From positions 1-11,318 of the forward strand of contig JBBQVS010000109.1 in the NCBI GenBank assembly GCA_038211295.1: 11,318 nucleotides of DNA, read 5' to 3'. Source of the DNA: JBBQVS01 sp038211295 (lineage in GTDB: Bacteria; Chloroflexota; Ktedonobacteria; Ktedonobacterales; Ktedonobacteraceae). The notes under the pieces are model-generated. The model was not told the DNA's origin. It made no database searches and worked only from the letters and a program-made list of their open reading frames with translations. How positions within the stretch are numbered: the stretch's first letter is position 1; each line of letters opens with the position of its first letter. A program made the position numbers and the translations under genes. Below, piece after piece: positions 6,162 through 11,318 of the stretch.

Positions 6162-6815
6162 TTACACGATCAGGTCTGCGCTATCGTATTGCGGGCTATT
6201 GATTTTGCGTGAGACGGGTCGTACAAGCATGTCGCTTGCAGTATACGACGTAAGCAGTTGTTGTAACACATGTGAATCGTGTTGTGCTGAATCGAGCCAT
6301 TCGTCCTGTGCATCGGGCGTGAGAATAACGGGCATCCGATTGTGAACGGGCGCGACTACCGCGTTCGGCTCTGTTGTGATAATCGTACAGGTGCTAATTG
6401 CCTGTCCATCGGGCCGTTTCCACGTATCCCACAGGCCGGCGAAGGCGAATGGCTCGTGGTCTGGTAGTGTGAAGTACATGGGTGTCTTGCCGCCCGCCTC
6501 CTGCTTCCATTCATAAAAGCCATCGGCTACAATCAGGCAGCGTTTGCTCTGTAGCAGTCGTTTGAAGCTGGGCTTCTCTGCGAGCGTTTCGGCGCGTGCG
6601 TTTATCATCTTCGCGCCGATGCTCTCCTCTTTTGCCCACGAAGGGATAAGTCCCCAACGCAAAAAATCAAGATGCTTTGTCTCGTCTTGCACGATGGCGA
6701 CGACCTCTTGCGTGGGTGCAACGTTGTAACGCGGCGACGTTCGCACGGATGGCGCGACGCCAAACACCTTTGCTATGGTATCGACATCGACAGTCAGGCT
6801 ATAGCGACCACACAT
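6162..6815 (-). CDS. SRAP-domain protein (YedK/HMCES type), abasic-site DNA-protein crosslinker
   Basis: A 217-residue protein made of one SRAP domain, the normal bacterial size. By family knowledge it protects abasic sites in single-stranded DNA by forming a thiazolidine crosslink through its N-terminal cysteine. The key residues are present: Cys2 (MCGRYSL, initiator Met removed), Asn72 in INARAET, Glu102 in GFYEW, and His158 in VHNRMPVIL. The internal motif LRWGLIPSWA is also typical. The start is fixed by Cys2 and by AAAGGAG eight bases upstream of the ATG. It is a single-gene unit, convergent with the reductase gene. It is not linked to an SOS operon here; the short upstream region (6816-6906) shows no clear regulator site. 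Confidence 0.93.
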   Translation of the reverse strand: MCGRYSLTVDVDTIAKVFGVAPSVRTSPRYNVAPTQEVVAIVQDETKHLDFLRWGLIPSWAKEESIGAKMINARAETLAEKPSFKRLLQSKRCLIVADGFYEWKQEAGGKTPMYFTLPDHEPFAFAGLWDTWKRPDGQAISTCTIITTEPNAVVAPVHNRMPVILTPDAQDEWLDSAQHDSHVLQQLLTSYTASDMLVRPVSRKINSPQYDSADLIV

Positions 6816-6906
6816 TTTTTCAACTCCTTTATAGTATAAGCAACACTCTATTTGCTCTTCTTTTTTACCACGTATGAAACGGTTGTTCCGTGTGGCACAT
6901 CGTCAC

Positions 6907-8040
6907 TTACTCTCTACGAATGGCACGATCCAGTGTGCGCGGCGTTGATTCCAGAAAATGATCCCACGCGCTGGTCTCCCAATCATCGACGCGATCAGCA
7001 GGGGGTGTCCAGCCAGGAAGTGCCATGATAAGGTGTTTAGAGAGTGCCTCGACAAATGGCTCATACATTCCGCGCAATTCCGCAAGCTTCTGCTCCACCT
7101 CTGGCCCATCGCAGACCGCGATTCCGTTCTCGGTCAGGACGCTACAAAGATGCGCGAAATCTGCCTGCGAGAGGCGTTTCGTCGTCATATTGGGTGGTGT
7201 CCCATAGGTTTGCGCGAGATCAACTGCTGTGTGACGTGCGATAGCGAAGATGAACTTCGCGGGTTTAATGGGAACATCGTCCAGCACAACCATAATCAGA
7301 GCGCACACGTCGAGAACTGTTGTCAGTGCCGCGAGCCATGATTGGCGCTCGTGTTGGGAGCGATAATATGTCAGCACGGGATAGGAGAGATGGCTTTCCA
7401 GTAGTTCGGCGCACCACTTTTCCCAATCACGCAGATATGCCACCAGCTCTACTGTATTGTTGGCTTTACAGTGACGACGCAACATTTCCGCCGCCGTTGA
7501 AGGCGAGCCAGCGCGTGCATCGAGCAGAGAGATATTGATTTCTCGGCGTGAGAATGCTTGATAAATAACTGGCACATAGCCAATGACCAGCGCGAGAAAA
7601 GCAAAACCTGTTCCAGCTTCGAGCACAACCAGGAAACGCGCGGGGCCAGCGTGAGGAATAACATCACCCAGCCCCAGGGTGATAAAGGTTGTGCCGCTTA
7701 AATAGAGGTCGGTAGTAAACGAGACAACTTTTTCTGGCGAGCTAAATTGTGAGCCTAGCCCCCATTGTAGAAGTGCGAAGCCGACAACCAGTACGGACGC
7801 CCAGACCACAAGCAGGAGAATGAGGGAAAGCGGGCCAAAGTAGCTCAGGTAATATTCACGTCTGTTGCCGGGGCGCATCTTGCGCCCAAGCATGGCCCAT
7901 GACGACCAAAGCGTGATATAAAAAAAGCGGGAGAGGCGAAATTTTCGTGAGACGCGACGCGGCAAAACAATCGCCTCAAAACTATCTTGTAAGACAGTAA
8001 GAATCAAAAGAATGCCGACTATGAACGCGAGAATTAGCAT
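6907..8040 (-). CDS. Potassium channel family protein with TLGLGD selectivity filter
   Basis: A 377-residue membrane protein. Hydrophobic segments lie at about residues 2-25, 66-92 and 133-160. Between the last two is a pore loop, LSGTTFITLGLGDVIPHAG, with the selectivity filter TLGLGD (121-126) in place of the canonical TVGYGD. GLG in this position is known from second pores of two-pore-domain potassium channels, so K+ conduction is plausible. The last ~210 residues form a soluble, mostly helical cytoplasmic region without a Rossmann RCK glycine motif that I can see. It would assemble as an oligomer in the cytoplasmic membrane. Start: AAAGGGAG five bases before the ATG (8038-8040). The response regulator gene lies 50 bases upstream on the same strand, so the two could form one transcript. 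Confidence 0.8.
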   Translation of the reverse strand: MLILAFIVGILLILTVLQDSFEAIVLPRRVSRKFRLSRFFYITLWSSWAMLGRKMRPGNRREYYLSYFGPLSLILLLVVWASVLVVGFALLQWGLGSQFSSPEKVVSFTTDLYLSGTTFITLGLGDVIPHAGPARFLVVLEAGTGFAFLALVIGYVPVIYQAFSRREINISLLDARAGSPSTAAEMLRRHCKANNTVELVAYLRDWEKWCAELLESHLSYPVLTYYRSQHERQSWLAALTTVLDVCALIMVVLDDVPIKPAKFIFAIARHTAVDLAQTYGTPPNMTTKRLSQADFAHLCSVLTENGIAVCDGPEVEQKLAELRGMYEPFVEALSKHLIMALPGWTPPADRVDDWETSAWDHFLESTPRTLDRAIRRE

Positions 8041-8090
8041 GATTGCTCCCTTTACGCAATGATGTACTTCTCCGTATCATATCAGATTCT

Positions 8091-8489
8091 TTACGCCGAT
8101 AGCAGACGTTCGACGGTACTAAGTAAATCATCCAGTTCAAATGGTTTGTTCAAACCGATCATATTGCGTTTCTGTACCTCTTGCATCGGCAGATGAGCAC
8201 TCATAATAATCGCAGGTGTGTTCTCGAAAAACTGCATCGACTTGAGTTGGTCACACAATTCCAGACCAGTCATGTGCGGCAAACGATAATCCGTAATGAA
8301 AAGGCATGGTTTTATGGTATCGACGAGTTCCAACGCTTGCAGGCCATCGGTCACTAGTATTGTCTTATATTGTGTTTCCTGTGAAAGAGCCTCCACCAGG
8401 AACGTGCCGATACTGTCGTCATCTTCAACTATAAGAATGACTGGTTCATTTTTATCTATTACAAACTGTTCGTGTCGCTGGTTTAACAT
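8091..8489 (-). CDS. Stand-alone response-regulator receiver domain protein (CheY-like)
   Basis: A 132-residue protein consisting of one receiver domain after a ~15-residue polar N-terminus. Canonical residues are visible: the acidic pocket EDDD (22-25), the phosphoacceptor Asp67 in FITDYRLP, the conserved Ser97 in IIMSAH and Lys115 in LNKPFEL. There is no output domain, so it must act by protein interaction, for example in a phosphorelay or on a partner kinase. No histidine kinase gene is in the window. The ATG at 8487-8489 has GGAG nine bases upstream. It may be cotranscribed with the potassium channel gene 50 bases downstream; a functional link between them is only suggested by proximity. 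Confidence 0.9.
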   Translation of the reverse strand: MLNQRHEQFVIDKNEPVILIVEDDDSIGTFLVEALSQETQYKTILVTDGLQALELVDTIKPCLFITDYRLPHMTGLELCDQLKSMQFFENTPAIIMSAHLPMQEVQKRNMIGLNKPFELDDLLSTVERLLSA

Positions 8490-8582
8490 AACAACATACT
8501 CCAGAAGTGTAGCCTGATATCCTCACGCACATAGCACTACAAGTAAGCTTTGCAAGTACGAAGAAATTGCATAGAAAAGTGC

Positions 8583-8612
8583 TTGACTCTCAAAGGCAAT
8601 TCAGAGTATAAT
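8583..8612 (+). promoter_or_regulatory. Promoter of the tRNA-Thr gene
   Basis: TTGACT (8583-8588) and a perfect TATAAT (8607-8612) with an 18-base spacer lie about 50 bases before the tRNA. This predicts a short 5' leader of around 45 bases to be removed by RNase P. Confidence 0.7.
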
Positions 8613-8664
8613 TCTCTGTGTCAGAAACGTCAGCAGCCAGCAGGTTCACTGATGATACAGACAA

Positions 8665-8736
8665 GCCGATGTAGCTCAATGGCAGAGCACCGCTTTTGTA
8701 AAGCGGCTGTTGGAGGTTCGATTCCTCTCATCGGCC
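8665..8736 (+). tRNA. trnT: tRNA-Thr (anticodon UGU)
   Basis: A complete cloverleaf is visible. The acceptor stem is GCCGATG (8665-8671)/CATCGGC (8729-8735). The D arm is GCTC-AATGGCA-GAGC. The anticodon stem CCGCT (8690-8694)/AGCGG (8702-8706) encloses the loop TTTGTAA, whose central TGT (8697-8699) reads ACA threonine codons. The T arm is GGAGG-TTCGATT-CCTCT (8712-8728) with one G-T pair. The variable loop is five bases. CCA is not encoded, so it must be added after transcription. Confidence 0.97.
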
Positions 8737-8743
8737 TTTCTTC

Positions 8744-8788
8744 GCGTCTCAAGTAGGATCAGAAGCCATTTGGGACGCTTTCCATTTT
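8744..8788 (+). terminator. Terminator-like hairpin after tRNA-Thr
   Basis: GCGTCTCAA (8744-8752) pairs with TTGGGACGC (8770-8778) over nine positions with one T-G pair and a 17-base loop. It is followed by TTTCCATTTT. It starts eight bases after the tRNA 3' end, so it is a likely rho-independent terminator, although the T-tract is interrupted. Confidence 0.5.
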
Positions 8789-8794
8789 AGCTGT

Positions 8795-8815
8795 ATGTAG
8801 CAACGATGTAGCAAC
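8795..8815. repeat. Two 10-bp direct repeats, possible integrase arm sites near a tRNA
   Basis: ATGTAGCAAC occurs at 8795-8804 and again at 8806-8815, an 11-bp period that places both copies on one face of the helix. Short direct repeats next to a tRNA gene are typical of arm-type sites for tyrosine recombinases. No integrase gene and no second copy of the tRNA 3' end is in the window, so the role is unproven. The surrounding 8789-8922 shows no gene. Confidence 0.3.
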
Positions 8816-8922
8816 CAAAACCTGCTGACGTCTAGCGGACAGTGGATAGAGTGTGTATGGTATCCCCCAATGTCAAGACACAAAATGCCTGTAAGTAAGA
8901 GAGAACTCAACAATTCATGGTT

Positions 8923-9024
8923 TCAGTGGTTGTAATAGACAGCAGCAGGAGTCAAATAACCCAATGATTGGTGTAAAGGAAAGAGTAGAGGCCAGCCGGA
9001 AAAAAGAATGCGCTTGCCTTTCCG
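8923..9024 (-). pseudogene. C-terminal remnant of an IS3-family (DDE integrase) transposase
   Basis: The minus-strand frame ending at the TGA at 8923-8925 reads PLHQSLGYLTPAAVYYNH-stop, which matches the H-Q-(S/A)-L-G-Y-x-T-P-x-x-V-Y signature at the end of IS3-type orfB transposases. Upstream of this, the frame soon loses similarity and is closed by a TGA at 9025-9027, so only ~20 genuine residues remain. The 60 bases after the stop, down to about 8860 (ATCCCCCAATGTCAAGACA on the plus strand), are probably the non-coding IS end. No matching opposite end is present. Confidence 0.6.
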
Positions 9025-9066
9025 TCAACTAACTAGAGTATCGAAAATGTTAATTGGCGGAAAGGC
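9001..9066 (-). terminator. Terminator of the CRISPR accessory operon
   Basis: Just after the csx15 stop on the minus strand, GCCTTTCCG pairs with CGGAAAGGC (plus-strand 9016-9024 and 9058-9066). After one mismatch, a further eight pairs follow (plus CAACTAAC 9026-9033 with GTTAATTG 9049-9056). The one non-Watson-Crick pair is G-U in minus-strand RNA but C-A in plus-strand RNA, which favours minus-strand transcription. A six-T run (9001-9006) follows about nine bases later. Confidence 0.55.
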
Positions 9067-9071
9067 CGGGG

Positions 9072-9449
9072 CTATCGCCGTGTTCGCGCCGCTTCCCGCA
9101 CACTCTGCAAGTTCAAGAGTTCCGCGACCTCAAAGCTGGTGACGGGGCCAGGCTTTGGACGCAGCCGCACCAGCGTGGGAAAATGTCCAATGCGCCCGTG
9201 CAGTTCCGCGAGCAGCACAAACGCCGCCGGAGCATACCCCGGCGGGTTGACGACAAACGGACGCGTCTGCCACTCCTCGGACGAGAGGCCAACACCATTC
9301 ACAATCGTGACAATCTGCTCGGCAAGCGGTTCGCCTTGCGCGATCTGCACCGCAATGGTGCGTACCTCCTCGATATGGGTGTCGGCAAACCTCTCGATCT
9401 GCTCGCGCTGCTCCGCCGTCAAAGGGTGCGAAAAGTTGAGTATGAGCAT
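9072..9449 (-). CDS. csx15: CRISPR-associated protein Csx15
   Basis: A 125-residue type III CRISPR accessory protein, full length for the family. It begins with a buried strand, MLILNFSHPLT. The family core is WQTRPFVVNPPGYAPAAF (60-77), containing NPPGYAP at 68-74, followed by LLAELHGRIGHFPTLVRLRP (79-98) and FEVAELLNLQ (106-115). Csx15 was placed computationally among small CARF-like proteins thought to bind or degrade cyclic oligoadenylate and so damp the type III signal. The ATG (9447-9449) lies two bases after the stop of the CARF nuclease gene, with AAAGGG about 10 bases upstream, so it is the last gene of the cmr operon. It is visibly more GC-rich than the nuclease gene beside it. Identification as Csx15 is firm; the biochemical role is family inference. 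Confidence 0.88.
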   Translation of the reverse strand: MLILNFSHPLTAEQREQIERFADTHIEEVRTIAVQIAQGEPLAEQIVTIVNGVGLSSEEWQTRPFVVNPPGYAPAAFVLLAELHGRIGHFPTLVRLRPKPGPVTSFEVAELLNLQSVREAARTRR

Positions 9450-9451
9450 GA

Positions 9452-10627
9452 CTAGTTACCCTTTGTTGGCAGAGTAGATGGAGACACGATTGCGCCCATT
9501 TCACGTTGTAGCATTTCTCCTACATTCAACAACTGGTCTCCTGTTACAATAGAGATGCGTCGTACATCTGCTTGACGCTTAAAATTATCAAATTGCTCAT
9601 TTTCTCCGTTTGGTCTGGGACAACTTGTAATAAATACCTGCTTCACAAAATCTCCACCTAATAAGTTTGCTATAGAGTACAATTTGTCTAAATCCTCAGA
9701 GTCAAAAGGCTTTTTTGAAGTCTTACATTCTGCAATAAGAAGACGTGCTTGGTATGTTAAAGCAATATCTAATTCGTTTGAGGGCAGTGTTATTGCCAAC
9801 TTCTGATCCACGACAATTTTCTGTCCCCATTGACAGTCATCAGTAAATGATGCTTTTTCAGCTTCATGCCACACATAAAATTCCAACCAATCACCTTTAA
9901 GAAATTGCCACATTTCCTCACTTGCAATTGTACATTCTAAACCTTCACTCGTTTTATCTGTGATAGTTAAAAAAGCATATTTCACTAAACTTCTGACTAG
10001 AGTTTCTGCTTTAAGTCCTACAAAAGGTGTAAGAGGATGCGATGGTTTGTCACCTTTCGCCTTGTTCAACCCTTGTAGCAAAGTTTGTGTTGCTTCGTGG
10101 TCAGAAAGAAGTGCCTGTGCGACTGGATACCATGCTTTTGTCTTCTCTTGATAAGCAGCTCCCCTAGGAATTTCACATACCCGCCCATATGCTCCCATAT
10201 ACTCTTTCACATTCGCTGTAAAAAGTGTTTCTGTATCGACAGCGCGGTCTTTAATGAGTGAAACGACCTGCTTACCTGCTGTATCCAATATCCAATAAGG
10301 GATATTGTGCTTACGTGCAACATCGTAAGCATAAATACCAATGACCTTTGGTGAGCTAGTGCTATGTATGATCCAGTCAGCATCAGGTGCTAGCGCGAGA
10401 GCTTCCTCACATCTCGAAACAATGCTATTTTCGTTATATGGGTCAACAGGATCAAGTATCGTCATCTGACAATTCCATTGTGTTAACACAAACTTCTGAA
10501 AATCCGTTGCTGTTGTTAATCCACGCGTCGTAGTGATATTCATTATAATATCTGGTCGCATATACTTAATAACAAGCATATCTGGGAGACTGCGCCCACC
10601 AGTTAGTAAAAGCAGTGCCTTTTTCAT
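9452..10627 (-). CDS. card1: CARF-domain nuclease of the Card1/Can2 (DUF1887) type
   Basis: A 391-residue effector. The N-terminal CARF domain (about 1-150) begins with strand KKALLLLTGGRS and carries a ligand-loop region HSTSSPK (88-94) before helix VIGIYAYDVARKHNIPYW. A linker domain leads to a PD-(D/E)xK nuclease at about 235-335. Candidate catalytic residues are Glu249 in WLEFY, Asp287 in NELDIAL, and Glu300 and Lys302 in IAECKTS. Relatives bind cyclic tetra-adenylate made by the type III complex and then nick DNA and/or cleave RNA. The frame is open 23 residues further upstream, but those residues overlap cmr6 and are poly-basic. The ATG at 10625-10627 is preferred because it sits four bases after the cmr6 stop, behind AAAAGGG. 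The gene is AT-rich compared with csx15 and the left half of the window, a sign of mosaic assembly. Active-site assignment is by motif only. Confidence 0.87.
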   Translation of the reverse strand: MKKALLLLTGGRSLPDMLVIKYMRPDIIMNITTTRGLTTATDFQKFVLTQWNCQMTILDPVDPYNENSIVSRCEEALALAPDADWIIHSTSSPKVIGIYAYDVARKHNIPYWILDTAGKQVVSLIKDRAVDTETLFTANVKEYMGAYGRVCEIPRGAAYQEKTKAWYPVAQALLSDHEATQTLLQGLNKAKGDKPSHPLTPFVGLKAETLVRSLVKYAFLTITDKTSEGLECTIASEEMWQFLKGDWLEFYVWHEAEKASFTDDCQWGQKIVVDQKLAITLPSNELDIALTYQARLLIAECKTSKKPFDSEDLDKLYSIANLLGGDFVKQVFITSCPRPNGENEQFDNFKRQADVRRISIVTGDQLLNVGEMLQREMGAIVSPSTLPTKGN

Positions 10628-10631
10628 TTCT

Positions 10632-11318
10632 CTACCCTTTTCCTTTTTTGTTCTTTTGCGTGTTCTTCTTCTGTACAGGTTTGCAATACACAACAAAGCC
10701 TTCTTCTTGCTCGTCGATGCGTTCTACTCTGCATCTATGTGTGTTACCATCGTTCCAGTTTGCGGCCTCTGGAAAGTCAGCACCAATAACTACCACGATA
10801 TCAAGCGGGTCATATTCTCGATACGTGAGCAGAGCTATCACGTCCTCCAAATGAAATCTTTCACGCAATATTGTCGAGTCTTTAATGCCTTTTGCCTCTT
10901 GAATAAGTTCCCCACCTACTGTAGGTGGTTTGACGTGTTGCCTGTCACGTTTAGGGGGCGGAGCATTCTTCTGTGCCTCCTCTTCCTTTGTGGGCGTCAG
11001 TGTCACGTCAACCCCTTCGATTTTCATACGACCATAGCCGCTAGAGGTCTTTGCACCTATGCCGCGTTCGGATAGCGCGTTTGCGAGTATCTGGAATGTT
11101 TTTGTGAGCCATAGGTTGGACTCGTCGAGGTCGGGCGCGGCAAGGGCAAGCAGATAGTTGCCGGTTGCGCTAAGAAAAGGTACAGGGATTGGACTATCCC
11201 AGTCGGCTGGAGCCGCTTTATTATCGCCCTGATAGTACGCTTGATGATGCACGGTAATTATGTCTGGATAAAGCACCTGCTCATCTTTGCCAGCGGTTTT
11301 AGGGTCAGCTTTGAAACC
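10632..11318 (-). CDS. cmr6: Type III-B RAMP protein Cmr6 with C-terminal extension (5' end outside window)
   Basis: The frame is open to the right edge; the GTG at 11274-11276 is internal, because 14 more codons continue upstream. The 228 visible residues include a typical Cmr6 segment, PDIITVHHQAYYQGD...SPIPVPFLS, and the RAMP glycine-rich loop GIGAKTSSGYGRMK (visible residues 86-99). Cmr6 is a backbone subunit of the Cmr effector complex that binds crRNA near its 3' end. Known Cmr6 proteins usually finish soon after this loop, but here ~130 more residues follow. They comprise a charged Pro/Lys linker (PPPKRDRQHVKPP), then a folded-looking domain (LEDVIALLTYREYDPLDIVVVIG... THRCRVERID ... 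FVVYCKPV), and a Lys-rich tail (KKNTQKNKKGKG). The gene precedes the CARF nuclease gene by four bases and must be the distal part of a cmr operon. Confidence 0.85.
   Translation of the reverse strand, partial: GFKADPKTAGKDEQVLYPDIITVHHQAYYQGDNKAAPADWDSPIPVPFLSATGNYLLALAAPDLDESNLWLTKTFQILANALSERGIGAKTSSGYGRMKIEGVDVTLTPTKEEEAQKNAPPPKRDRQHVKPPTVGGELIQEAKGIKDSTILRERFHLEDVIALLTYREYDPLDIVVVIGADFPEAANWNDGNTHRCRVERIDEQEEGFVVYCKPVQKKNTQKNKKGKG

Noticed and set aside
2564..8875. Shared 10-mer GGGGGATACC at about 2567-2576 (plus) and about 8862-8871 (minus)
   Set aside because: Considered as matching ends of one IS, but the similarity stops outside the 10-mer and the sites are 6 kb apart with unrelated genes between.
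8490..9071. CRISPR repeat array next to the cas genes
   Set aside because: No regularly spaced 28-37-bp repeats are present here or elsewhere in the window; only the short 10-bp pair at 8795-8815.
9054..9455. 133-residue plus-strand open frame
   Set aside because: Fully antisense to csx15, whose family motifs are clear; the product is Arg-rich and unrecognisable.
10533..11075. 180-residue plus-strand open frame
   Set aside because: Lies antisense across the cmr6/CARF nuclease junction; both genes opposite have clear family motifs, and the product is Phe/Cys-rich noise.

Overview
The window is bacterial, gene-dense and moderately GC-rich, with two more AT-rich patches at about 2.6-3.8 kb and 9.5-10.6 kb. 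The mixture of a Csx15-type CRISPR accessory gene, a BmrR-like MerR regulator, a SRAP protein and hairpin-rich intergenic spacers fits Chloroflexota (possibly Ktedonobacteria). That assignment is an inference from protein flavour only, because no rRNA or other taxonomic marker is present.

Left part (1-2.4 kb): the C-terminal end of a polytopic membrane protein resembling lipid-linked-sugar glycosyltransferases, then a complete Baeyer-Villiger/flavin-type monooxygenase with its own extended -10 promoter and a downstream hairpin. From 2.4 to 2.8 kb there is no convincing intact gene. This stretch holds a run of hairpins that looks like the structured RNA end of an IS605/TnpB- or IscB-type element, and what may be the broken N-terminus of a small membrane protein. 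Two intact small membrane proteins of unknown function (2829-3605, minus strand) follow in a tight pair.

Middle part (3.6-8.5 kb): a ribbon-helix-helix/VOC fusion protein lies behind a good sigma70-type promoter that overlaps a palindromic operator. Its leader is an unusual set of 14-bp tandem repeats encoding a chain of ATGA-overlapping mini-ORFs. Next come a MerR/GyrI-like regulator (minus) with a classic 19-bp-spacer MerR promoter, a divergent NAD(P)-binding reductase, a SRAP (YedK/HMCES-type) DNA-damage protein, a two-TM-type potassium channel with a TLGLGD filter, and a stand-alone receiver-domain response regulator.

Right part (8.5-11.3 kb): tRNA-Thr(UGU) with a recognisable promoter and a terminator-like hairpin, followed by short direct repeats and the last residues of an IS3-family transposase. 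It looks like an island boundary. Beyond it, reading leftward, is the distal end of a type III-B (Cmr) CRISPR operon: cmr6 (cut by the window edge and carrying an unusual C-terminal extension), a CARF-PD-(D/E)xK nuclease of the Card1/Can2 (DUF1887) type, and csx15. Gene gaps are 4 and 2 bases, and a strong minus-strand hairpin with a T-run follows csx15. By family knowledge, the Cmr complex would make cyclic oligoadenylate on sensing target RNA, the CARF nuclease would respond to it, and Csx15 would bind or remove the signal. No CRISPR repeat array is visible in the window.
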